NCBI GenBank assembly: GCA_963722555.1
Contig: CAVRNQ010000007.1
Span: forward strand, 558,001-622,000
From: Bog-366 sp963722555
Lineage (GTDB): Bacteria; Acidobacteriota; Terriglobia; UBA7540
DNA: 64,000 nucleotides
Direction: 5' to 3'
Shown here: positions 17,701 to 26,083 of the stretch, in pieces
Layout: the number at the start of each line of letters is the position of its first letter
How positions within the stretch are numbered: the first letter of the stretch is position 1
Notes under the pieces: generated by a model
What the model was told of the DNA's origin: nothing
Database searches by the model: none
What the model saw: only the letters and a program-made list of their open reading frames with translations
Program-made: the position numbers and the translations under genes

Positions 17701-19121
17701 CAGGACTTTCCCCATTTTTTCTGTCTGATTTCAGGCAAGTAATAGAACCAGCGGGAGTTGTTTTTTCTAACAAGTGAACGGGGACGAACTCCGTGGTAGA
17801 AGGGTTTTTGCGAGAAATCCAAACCACCTGGGAGGCATCCCCGATGCACGATAACAGACTGCGTTCCCGACTGAAAGCCCAGCTCACGAAGTTCTCCTTG
17901 CAGCTCACCGAAGGTCTGAGCCGCCCCTTACAGAAGTTCGTCGGTCAGATGTTGTTTGGCGTGCAGGCCAGTCAGGACGTGAAGCTCAGCAACATCGCGC
18001 GCAGCCTGAAAGAAGAGATTGATTTGATCAAGACGGAGAACCGTCTGTCGCGCAATCTGGAGGCGACGGAACTGGAAAGCCACCTGAGCGAGCGCTTGGC
18101 AGCGCTGGGGAGTCAACGAGTAGAAGCGAACACGGTGCTGTGCCTGGACCTGAGTGACCTGCGCAAGGAATACGCCCAGAAGATGGAATACCTGGCAAAG
18201 GTGCGGGACGGCAGCACCGGCGAACTGCATGACGGCTATTGGTTGTGTGACATCACGGCGGCGGAGGTGAAAAGCAGCGAGATCGTGCCGCTGTACCAGA
18301 AGCTGTACTCGGCGGAGGCGAAAGAGTTCCGTAGTGAGAACGCGGAGATTCTGGCGGCCGTGGACTTAGTGCGGAGCCATACGAGAGGGCGAGGGATCTG
18401 GGTGCTAGATCGAGGCGGAGACCGCCGGGAGGTGTTGGAGCCGCTGCTGGCGCGGCGGGAGCGCTTTGTGATCCGGTCCACCGGTAAACGTTTCGTGATC
18501 GATCGACGCCGCCTGCAAGGGAGTGTGGCGGAGGTGGGTGGCCGGTGTCGTCTGCGTTATGCGGCGCGCGTGATCAAGATCGAAGAGGGGAAAGAAAAGG
18601 TCTATGAGCTCCGCTACGGTGCCGAACCCCTGCACCTGCCGGGGCGAGAGGAGAAGATGCTCTTGGTGGTGGTGGCCGGTTTCGGGAAAGATCCGCTCCT
18701 GCTGTTGACCAACCTGGAGGGAGCGCGGGACTCAGAATCGCTATGGTGGATCGTGCAAATCTATCTGACCCGCTGGAAAATTGAGGAAACTTTTCGCTTC
18801 CTCAAACAGAGCTATCACTTGGAAGATATTCGCGTTCTGCGCTATCAACGGCTGAAAAACCTGGTGGTGTTGGTGACGGCCGCGGCTTACTTTGCCGCCA
18901 CTTTCTTAGGGCAGAAGTTAAAGTTGAGAATCTTGTGCGAAAGGCTCCTGATCATTTCCTTCCGCTTCTTCGGCATTCCGCCTTTCCGCTTCTACGCTCT
19001 GGCCGATGGCATCCATAAGGTTCTTTCTCAAACCAGCCCCGAACCATCCGGTCCACCGCCCAAAACTTGGCAATTGGAACTCCTGCTGGCTTGGGAAGGC
19101 TAAAAAATGGGGAAAGTCCTG
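17701..19121 (+). mobile_element. complete IS4-family-like insertion sequence, 1421 bp
   Basis: The ends are a perfect 20-bp inverted repeat, CAGGACTTTCCCCATTTTTT at 17701-17720 and its complement at 19102-19121. They are flanked by an 8-bp direct duplication (ATATGTAA). It holds one intact transposase gene. Intact ends, duplication and open frame imply a recent insertion, between the decayed SDR gene and another remnant. Confidence 0.95.
17793..19103 (+). CDS. IS4-family-like transposase
   Basis: A 436-residue DDE transposase. The IS4 signature Y-(2)-R-(3)-E-(6)-K is present exactly, in IYLTRWKIEETFRFLK, containing the catalytic Glu. The DLSDLRKEYAQ segment (~residue 110) and WVLDRGGDRRE (~205) carry the likely Asp residues. 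The stop codon TAA overlaps the inner end of the right inverted repeat. The first Met at 17793 could be replaced by the Met at 17844 (MHDNRLRSRL). No truncation is visible. Confidence 0.93.
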   Translation: MVEGFLREIQTTWEASPMHDNRLRSRLKAQLTKFSLQLTEGLSRPLQKFVGQMLFGVQASQDVKLSNIARSLKEEIDLIKTENRLSRNLEATELESHLSERLAALGSQRVEANTVLCLDLSDLRKEYAQKMEYLAKVRDGSTGELHDGYWLCDITAAEVKSSEIVPLYQKLYSAEAKEFRSENAEILAAVDLVRSHTRGRGIWVLDRGGDRREVLEPLLARRERFVIRSTGKRFVIDRRRLQGSVAEVGGRCRLRYAARVIKIEEGKEKVYELRYGAEPLHLPGREEKMLLVVVAGFGKDPLLLLTNLEGARDSESLWWIVQIYLTRWKIEETFRFLKQSYHLEDIRVLRYQRLKNLVVLVTAAAYFAATFLGQKLKLRILCERLLIISFRFFGIPPFRFYALADGIHKVLSQTSPEPSGPPPKTWQLELLLAWEG

Positions 19122-19129
19122 ATATGTAA
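19122..19129. repeat. target-site duplication, right copy
   Basis: ATATGTAA, identical to 17693-17700, directly abutting the right terminal inverted repeat. Confidence 0.9.
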
Positions 19130-19299
19130 GCCTTGACTGCCGATTTGGGATACCGTATCACATTCCCGGAAAGTCCTGCGTTGTCCTCATGTTCTGGACA
19201 TAACGGCTCGGAAGACGCTCTGGCAGGATTCTACACCTGGGAAGTGATGTAGAGCAGACGGATCCCCCGTTCGACCAATGAGCCTCTTGGCACCTAGAA

Positions 19300-19413
19300 T
19301 CACTGCAGGTCCCACTGCTCTCGCCCGTCCAAGGTGGCGCGGCTCACTCCCGCGAAGTCACGTTCGAGGAAGTATGTGGTGGCATAGCACTCGCTGGGAT
19401 TGATCGCGAGTAA
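19300..19413 (-). pseudogene. short C-terminal coding remnant, unknown protein
   Basis: A minus-strand frame with protein-like composition (LAINPSECYATTYFLERDFA, then GVSRATLDGREQWDLQ, then TGA at 19300-19302) and no start. I do not recognise the family; it is probably the tail of a lost gene. Confidence 0.3.
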
Positions 19414-19511
19414 CGCCGTAGTGTAGACGGAAGTCGCTCAACTCCTGGATCGTCGCACACACGGAAATCACTCATGGGCGAGTCGCTTCAACGGACCCCA
19501 GTCAGGTATTG

Positions 19512-19540
19512 TCCGAGTACGTCGTCATCCAGGAGGAACC
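19512..19540 (-). repeat. 29-nt group II intron 5'-region fragment
   Basis: Reads GGTTCCTCCTGGATGACG then ACGTACTCGGA on the minus strand, identical except one base to 40255-40283 near the 5' end of the group II intron. It is too short to be an element by itself. The flanks do not match. Confidence 0.5.
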
Positions 19541-19707
19541 CGTAGGTGAACGTGGGCACCACTTCCAAGGTTTGCAGCTATACGTCCATTAGAAGGCGGG
19601 CGGGGTTCTTGTGACACGGAGCACGCGACACTTCGGAATTCTCTTAAACTCCCGCTGGTACAAGAATCCTCGTCCGTTCAAAATCAACGGCCCGTGGCCG
19701 CTCTGCC

Positions 19708-21672
19708 TCAAGGCGTCGTGACCAGGGGTAGCTCGATGTGGCTCGCCTGGCCGGGCGCGTGGTAAATCCGCTGGACGGCCTTTCGGTAATCCTCCGGCTT
19801 TGCCCAGAAGATATTCCCAACGAACGTCTGCGGGTTGCGGTCGTAGAGCGGGAACCAACTCGACTGGACCTGCACCATGATCCGGTGGCCCGGCAGGAAG
19901 ACGTGGTTCGCCGTGGGCAGGGCGAAGCGATAAACCAGGGGCTTGTCGGGCGTAATGGGTTCGGCCGTCTCCAGGCTCTCGCGGTAACGGCCTCGGAAGA
20001 TATCGGCCGCAACCATCAACTGGTATCCGCCCAGGGCAGGTTGGCCAGCCACCTCGTCGGGATAAACGTCGATCAGCTTGACGACCCAGTCAGAGTCTGT
20101 GCCGCTGGTGGAGGCGACCAGATGGGCGACCGGCTGTCCGCTGATCTTCACCGGCGCGGTCAGGAAGTCGGAGACGAAGACTGCGACATCCGGACGACCG
20201 GACGCCTCACGCTGATCGTCCACCAGCCATTGGGACCAGGTTGAGCCCTCACAGTACATGGGTCGGTTGGGGCGTGCGCGGAAGGGGACGGGCTTGGCAG
20301 GGTCGGAGACATATTCGGCGAACGTCGCATCGCCGGGCTTCGGTGCGGTGAAGCTCACCTTCAGACCGGCACTGAGATAGAGTGGGGTCGACCGGACCGT
20401 GCAGCCGCTCGCACAGCCGGCCGGCCAGGCGGGCAGTCGCCGCCACGCAGGCGTCCCAGTTTCGAACGCCAGGACGGGCGGCACGTCGGATTTCGGCGAG
20501 CCCTCCTTGAGGTACTGGTCCAGGAACGGCCGCAGGATCTCGCGGCGGAAGTAGAGCGCGGTATCGCTGTTGAACTTCAAGGCCCCCAGCGAACTGCCGT
20601 CGTCCATCTCCTGGCCGTGGTGCCAGGGACCCATGACCAGGAAGACTTTGTCATTGCCTGTGTCCTTCGGCTTGAGCGCCATATAGACCGCAATGGCGCC
20701 GTAAATGTCCTCTTGATCCCAAAGGCTGTGCACCAACATCACCGGAACTTTCAGCGGTTGGGCCGCCAGCGCCTTGTCCACCGCCTGGTCGCGCCAGAAG
20801 GCGTCATAACTCGGATGTTCAAGAATCTTCCGCCAGAAGCCGAGCTGTTCGAGCCCGCGGCGATGCCCAAGTTCGCCCGCCGACCCTGCCTGCAGGAACG
20901 TGTCGTAGTCGTCGAAATGGCTCGTCCACCACTTGACCTCCGACTTGCGCGTCGCCTGCTGGTCGTAGATGTAGGCCATGTTCTGTTGGCGAAAAGCGCC
21001 GTTGTGGAACCAGTCGTCACCTCTCCATCCGTCCACCATCGGGTTCATCGGCACAGCCACCCGGAGCGCGGGGTGGGGATCCACGAGGGCCGCCAAAGAC
21101 AGAAAGCCGTCGTACGAAACGCCCAGAATGCCGACCCTGCCATTGGATTCCGGGACATTTTTCACCAGCCAGTCAATGGTGTCATACGTGTCGGTGGCAT
21201 GATCCACCGGCGTCGGGTTTCGCGGCCCGCGAAAGGGTCGGTTCATGACGTAATCGCCCTCGGAGCCATGCTTGCCTCGGACGTCCTGAATCACACGGAT
21301 GTAGCCGCCCTCGACAATCAGGTCAGTGGCGTCGTCGAGGATCGGGCCGAGGTGGGCGCTTTCGGCGTTGCTCGTGCGTTTGGTGGCGTCGTAGGGCGTG
21401 CGGGTCAGGAGGATCGGCGCGCCCTTGGCGCCCTTGGGCACGAGGATGACTGTGTGCAGTTTCACGCCGTCACGCATGGGGATCATCACGTCGTGCCGGG
21501 TGTAATCAAAGCTGTCGGTAACGGGCTCGAACTTGGCCGGCGTTTCGCTTGGCAAGGCAGAAGATCGGGAGGGCGCGGGGACAGTCTGGGCCGCACACGG
21601 TTCGACGAACATGAGGGAGCCGAGCACCGGCGCGAGCAAAGCTAGTGTACGAACGCGGTCAATCAGTTTCAT
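19708..21672 (-). CDS. CocE/NonD-type alpha/beta hydrolase, alpha-amino acid ester hydrolase-like
   Basis: A 654-residue secreted hydrolase of the X-Pro dipeptidyl-peptidase S15/CocE class. The signal peptide is residues 1-28 (MKLIDRVRTLALLAPVLGSL to CAA). The catalytic triad is visible: Ser186 in GVSYDG, Asp319 in SLWDQED and His351/352 in GPWHHG, with spacing like that of alpha-amino acid ester hydrolases. The C-terminal third is the jelly-roll (CAPSVLTSDFL, DWVVKLIDVYP, LPGHRIMVQVQSSWFPLYDR). These enzymes cleave or transfer acyl groups of alpha-amino acid esters and amides. It is transcribed alone; the 690 bp upstream is intergenic. The family is firm, the natural substrate unknown. Confidence 0.92.
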   Translation of the reverse strand: MKLIDRVRTLALLAPVLGSLMFVEPCAAQTVPAPSRSSALPSETPAKFEPVTDSFDYTRHDVMIPMRDGVKLHTVILVPKGAKGAPILLTRTPYDATKRTSNAESAHLGPILDDATDLIVEGGYIRVIQDVRGKHGSEGDYVMNRPFRGPRNPTPVDHATDTYDTIDWLVKNVPESNGRVGILGVSYDGFLSLAALVDPHPALRVAVPMNPMVDGWRGDDWFHNGAFRQQNMAYIYDQQATRKSEVKWWTSHFDDYDTFLQAGSAGELGHRRGLEQLGFWRKILEHPSYDAFWRDQAVDKALAAQPLKVPVMLVHSLWDQEDIYGAIAVYMALKPKDTGNDKVFLVMGPWHHGQEMDDGSSLGALKFNSDTALYFRREILRPFLDQYLKEGSPKSDVPPVLAFETGTPAWRRLPAWPAGCASGCTVRSTPLYLSAGLKVSFTAPKPGDATFAEYVSDPAKPVPFRARPNRPMYCEGSTWSQWLVDDQREASGRPDVAVFVSDFLTAPVKISGQPVAHLVASTSGTDSDWVVKLIDVYPDEVAGQPALGGYQLMVAADIFRGRYRESLETAEPITPDKPLVYRFALPTANHVFLPGHRIMVQVQSSWFPLYDRNPQTFVGNIFWAKPEDYRKAVQRIYHAPGQASHIELPLVTTP

Positions 21673-22364
21673 GGAATTCTCTCAGGAGTGTGAAAGGTAG
21701 GGCGCTCTAGCGCCCCTTTCGGCGTGATCACCCGCGGACCATGTCAGCCTTCGTGAGCCTGCGGATGTGCGCCATGTCCCAATGACTAAGCGATGTGATT
21801 ATATCCCCGGTATGACTTTGCAGGCCACTTTCAGACCTCAAACGGACGTGTGACGCCCTACCCGCAAAAGTCGCCTGTTCGATTTGTTAGCCGTCTGTCC
21901 GTCGAGTCTTCCAGTTCTGGTCGTATCGTCGGCGATCCGGAAACTATTCTCGCGATTACTACCTGCGCCCCCCACCAGTCTGATAGTCTCCGAGTGCGCC
22001 GTCATCCGGGCACAATCGCAAAAGGGGCTAAGCGAGGCGCGGTCACCACCCAACTGTGGCCAGGGCGACTGGCGCTTGATACGACAGGGCAGCGGGTATA
22101 CATTTTTTGCACAGAGATGAAGTTGAAATCGGAAATTCCGGTTGAGTCCGAAAGCGCGGGTAAAATGCGGGCCGCCCAATCTTCAGCGTCTCTTATCAAT
22201 GCCAAGCGCGGTCCCGAGATTAGCGAAGAACGCGTCGAGAGTAATTTCTCTGTCGAATCGTGCTGACCGCGTGCTACGATTCTGGGCGTTGCGGAGAAGG
22301 CCCGTCTGCGTGCATTTCACTCATGTTGGCCACCCAATTCCCGAACTTGGAGAGTGAGGAACAA
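21673..22364. other. 690 bp divergent intergenic region
   Basis: It separates the minus-strand hydrolase from the plus-strand GH106 gene, so it must hold both promoters. No gene supported. It contains a stretch near 21988 (ccgagtgcgccgtc) shared with ~16590 and ~37808, and near 22120 agttgaaatcggaaattccg, whose complement-like counterpart is at ~25863-25885. Confidence 0.5.
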
Positions 22365-25300
22365 ATGGCTGAGAAAAGAAGAGACGCGACGAATCGTCCA
22401 TCGAAGAAGCTGATTACCGCAAGCATCGCGCTGTTACTCGGGGTCAGCGCAGCCACAGCGCAGAGCAAATCTGATGCGCTCAAGAGTGGATTTGAGAATC
22501 CGCCGGAGGGTGCGCGCCCGCGGGTGTGGTGGCACTGGATGAACGGCAACATCACCAAGGAAGGCATCAAGCTGGACCTGGAGTGGATGCACCGGGTGGG
22601 CTTGGGCGGCTTCCAGAACTTTGACGCAGCCTTGTCGACTCCGAAGGTGGTGGACAAGCGCCTGGCTTACATGACCCCGGAGTGGAAGGATGCCTTCAAG
22701 TACGCGACGATCCTCGCCGATCAGTTGGGCCTGGAAGAGGCGATTGCCGGGTCGCCGGGCTGGAGCGAGTCGGGCGGCCCATGGGTCCCGGCGTCGCAGG
22801 GAATGAAGAAGTACGTTTGGAGTGAGACACTCGCCGAAGGCGGCAAGCCGTTCACGGGCACTCTGGCTCATCCGCCGTCGAACACCGGGGCTTTTCAGAA
22901 CCTGGCCATTCAGGACCTTCTCGAAGCGCCCGAGGGCTCCAAGCCCATACCGCAGTTCTACGCCGATATCGCGGTCATCGCCTACCGCGCGGCAGCAAGT
23001 GATGTTCCGATCGAATCACTGCACCCCAAGGTGACGGCGAACGCGGGAACGCCTGACGCGGCGAGGCTCAGCGACGGGGACTTGGAAAAAACCACCAAGC
23101 TTCCCATCCCCCCTGCCGGCGAGAGCGCCTGGATCCAATACGAATTCGCCGAACCCCAGACGATTCGCGCCATTACCATCGTGACGAAAAACGTCAATAT
23201 GATTGCCGCGATGCTGGCCGGGATCACCAGCCCGGAGAAATCCCTCGAGGCGAGTGACGACGGGCAGAACTTCCGGGCTATCGTGAAGCTTCCTGACGGT
23301 GGCGCTTCCGAACATACCGTCTCTTTCCCTCCGGTGAAGGCGAAGTTCTTCCGCGTCGTTTTCAAGCGGACCCTCGCACCTCCTTTGCCACCCTGGGCGG
23401 AGGGCTTGGACCTCGCTTCCATGGGAATCAAGGTGGGGCCACCTCCGACCGACTATGAAATTGCCGAGTTGGTGCTGCATCCGGGTGCGCGGGTCAACCG
23501 GTTCGAAGAGAAGGCCGCCTTCGTTCCCGTGCCCGACCTCTACGAGTTCGCGACACCTCCCGTCCCTTCCGACGAAGCCGTAGCCAAGTCGGATGTGGTC
23601 GACCTGACTTCCAAGCTGCGCGCTGACGGTACGCTCGATTGGAAGCCTCCCACCGGCATTTGGGTCATCCTCCGGTTCGGCTATTCCCTCTTGGGAATCA
23701 CCAACCATCCGGCAACCGCCGAGGCAACGGGCCTCGAGGTTGACAAACTGAACCGCGGCTTTGTGAAGAACTACATGAACACCTACCTGGACAGCTACAA
23801 GGAGACGGTGGGCGCGGACTACATGGGCAAGCGTGGCATCCGCTACGTGATTAACGATAGCTGGGAGGCCGGCTCGCAGAATTGGACCGACGACATGATC
23901 GCGCAGTTCAAGAAGCGGCGTGGTTATGATCCCCTGCCCTGGATGCCGGTTCTCACCGGGCAGGTGATGGAAAGCGCCCAGGCCAGCGACCAGTTCCTGT
24001 GGGACTTTCGCAAGACCATCAGCGATTTAATCGCGGACGAACACTACGGCCAACTGGAGGCAACACTGCATGAGCGGGGCATGGGCCATTACGGCGAGTC
24101 GCACGAGGAAGGGCGCGCCTTTGTGGCTGATGGCATGGAGGTCAAGAAGTTCAACGAAGTGCCCATGAGCGCCATGTGGACCCAGACGCCCGGGGTGAAC
24201 AAGGAACAATACGGGTACAACGCGGACGATCGGGAATCGGCCTCAGTGGCGCATATCTACGGCCAGAACCTGGCCGCGGCGGAGTCGCTGACGGCGGCGG
24301 CCGCCCCCTGGGCGTGGTCTCCAGCAACGCTGAAGCCGACGGCGGACCAGGAACTGCTGAACGGAATCAACCGCTTTGTGATTCACGAGTCGGCGCACCA
24401 GCCGCTGGTGGACAAGGCGCCGGGATTGACGCTGGGACCCTTTGGGCAGTGGTTCAATCGTAACGAGACCTGGGCGGAACAGGCTGGCCCCTGGGTGAGC
24501 TACATCGCGCGCAGCAGCTACCTGCTGCAACAGGGACGCTTCGGCGCGGACTTAATTTACTTCTACGGCGAAGATTCCAACCTCACCGCGATCTTTGAGC
24601 ATAAATCGCCGGATGTGCCGGCGGGCTATGGCTTCGACTACATCAATGCCGACGGCCTGATCCACGAACTGAAAGTCGCCGACGGCCGCATTACGACGAA
24701 GAGCGGCATGAGCTACCGGGTGCTGGGGCTCGATCCCTATAGCCAACACATGTCGTTGCCCGTGCTGCGTGCCATTCACAAACTGGTGGAGGATGGCGCT
24801 GTCGTTGCCGGTCCGAAGCCCACCGACGATCCCAGCCTGGCCGACAACCAGGCAGAGTTCCGCAAACTGAACGACGAGCTGTTTGGCGATGGCACGGGCG
24901 AGCACAAGGTGGGCAAAGGCACGGTGTACGCTGGCCAGAGTCTGGCGGATGTGTTTAACGCGGTAAAGGTGGCGCCGGACTTTGACTACACCAAGCCGGA
25001 GAGCGATACGCGCATTCTCTTCGTGCATCGCAAGCTTGCGGATGGCGATCTGTACTTTGTGGATAACCGCAACGACCGCGACGAAACGGTGGACGCCAGC
25101 TTCCGCGTGACCGGCAAGGCGCCGGAACTCTGGCATCCCGAAACCGGCAAGTCAGAGCCCGCGTCGTACAACATTGCGGACGGACGCACCACGGTGCCGT
25201 TGCACCTGGAACCCTGGGGCACGGTGTTCGTGGTATTCCGCAAGGCGACGCAAGCGACTTCGCGCAATTTGACCAAAGCAGTGGAGACGGAACTGGCGAT

Positions 25301-25781
25301 GGTGGATGGTTCGTGGAACGTGAACTTTCAACCGGAACGCGGAGCGCCGCCGTCGATCACTCTGGACAAGCTGTCGTCATGGAGCGATAACCAGGACGCC
25401 GGCGTTAAGTATTTCTCCGGAACCGGTACCTATACGAAGACTATTCAGGCTGCGGCGGATTGGTTCAAGAAGGGTGCGCACCTGTGGATTGACCTGGGCG
25501 ATGTGAAGAACCTCGCCGAGGTGACGGTGAATGGCAAGTCGCTGGGCATCGTCTGGCATGCGCCTTACAGGGTGGACGCGACGAGCGCACTGAAGCCGGG
25601 TGCGAACGCAGTGACCATCAAGGTGACCAATGCGTGGGTGAACCGGCTGATTGGCGATGAACAACCAGGCGTGACGACGAAATATACGTTTGCGGACGTG
25701 AAGCCGTACAAGGCGAACTCGCCATTGCTTCCTTCGGGACTTCTTGGACCGGTGCATCTTTATTCCATCGCCACACAGTAA
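22365..25781 (+). CDS. GH106-type glycoside hydrolase (alpha-L-rhamnosidase-like)
   Basis: A 1138-residue secreted enzyme. ATG 22365 has gtgagga upstream and gives a signal peptide (KKLITASIALLLGVSAATAQ); the frame is open back to 22260 but that sequence is non-coding in character. The mature N-terminus RPRVWWHWMNGNIT, then GIKLDLEWMHRVGLGGFQNF, is the hallmark of the large GH106 alpha-L-rhamnosidase-like proteins. A discoidin-like insert lies at ~210-370, the catalytic barrel includes YVINDSWEAGSQNWTDD and GHYGESHEEGR, and the C-terminus is a galactose-binding-like sandwich (LWIDLGDVKNLAEVTVNGK). It would release terminal rhamnose from plant or microbial glycans in the periplasm or outside the cell. 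Confidence 0.9.
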   Translation: MAEKRRDATNRPSKKLITASIALLLGVSAATAQSKSDALKSGFENPPEGARPRVWWHWMNGNITKEGIKLDLEWMHRVGLGGFQNFDAALSTPKVVDKRLAYMTPEWKDAFKYATILADQLGLEEAIAGSPGWSESGGPWVPASQGMKKYVWSETLAEGGKPFTGTLAHPPSNTGAFQNLAIQDLLEAPEGSKPIPQFYADIAVIAYRAAASDVPIESLHPKVTANAGTPDAARLSDGDLEKTTKLPIPPAGESAWIQYEFAEPQTIRAITIVTKNVNMIAAMLAGITSPEKSLEASDDGQNFRAIVKLPDGGASEHTVSFPPVKAKFFRVVFKRTLAPPLPPWAEGLDLASMGIKVGPPPTDYEIAELVLHPGARVNRFEEKAAFVPVPDLYEFATPPVPSDEAVAKSDVVDLTSKLRADGTLDWKPPTGIWVILRFGYSLLGITNHPATAEATGLEVDKLNRGFVKNYMNTYLDSYKETVGADYMGKRGIRYVINDSWEAGSQNWTDDMIAQFKKRRGYDPLPWMPVLTGQVMESAQASDQFLWDFRKTISDLIADEHYGQLEATLHERGMGHYGESHEEGRAFVADGMEVKKFNEVPMSAMWTQTPGVNKEQYGYNADDRESASVAHIYGQNLAAAESLTAAAAPWAWSPATLKPTADQELLNGINRFVIHESAHQPLVDKAPGLTLGPFGQWFNRNETWAEQAGPWVSYIARSSYLLQQGRFGADLIYFYGEDSNLTAIFEHKSPDVPAGYGFDYINADGLIHELKVADGRITTKSGMSYRVLGLDPYSQHMSLPVLRAIHKLVEDGAVVAGPKPTDDPSLADNQAEFRKLNDELFGDGTGEHKVGKGTVYAGQSLADVFNAVKVAPDFDYTKPESDTRILFVHRKLADGDLYFVDNRNDRDETVDASFRVTGKAPELWHPETGKSEPASYNIADGRTTVPLHLEPWGTVFVVFRKATQATSRNLTKAVETELAMVDGSWNVNFQPERGAPPSITLDKLSSWSDNQDAGVKYFSGTGTYTKTIQAAADWFKKGAHLWIDLGDVKNLAEVTVNGKSLGIVWHAPYRVDATSALKPGANAVTIKVTNAWVNRLIGDEQPGVTTKYTFADVKPYKANSPLLPSGLLGPVHLYSIATQ

Positions 25782-26083
25782 GAAGATCAGGGGCGTCCAA
25801 GTCGAAGACACTCTCCTTGCCAAGCGGCCAGCAGATCCGGATCGAGGGGTCTTTCATCTGGATCGGAATTCCCGATTTCAACTTTGTCGCCGTTACTCGA
25901 TCTGGACCTGTTGCCGACTGCCAAAACGATTCCGGACGTATCGTCGCCCACTCGGAAATTACTCTGAAGTGGTCGCAGAAGAATATATTCGCTCGTCACG
26001 CTGCAAGCCACTGCCGGTCAAGAGGTTACGCTGGGTTTTAGGGATTCTGCCTGTGAAGTTGGCTTCTCGGAAACTGGCCGCCC
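25782..26083. other. convergent spacer with repeat
   Basis: Between the converging GH106 and glycosidase-like genes. It contains gaagttggcttctcggaaac then tggccgcc at ~26055-26081, closely matching 38364-38391. No gene and no obvious terminator hairpin with a T-tract. Confidence 0.5.

Noticed and set aside
20617..21645. 342-codon plus-strand frame (and similar long antisense frames at 26636-27559 and 44975-46069)
   Set aside because: These are antisense to clear enzymes with catalytic motifs; His/Arg/Val-rich composition is typical of shadows in high-GC genes.
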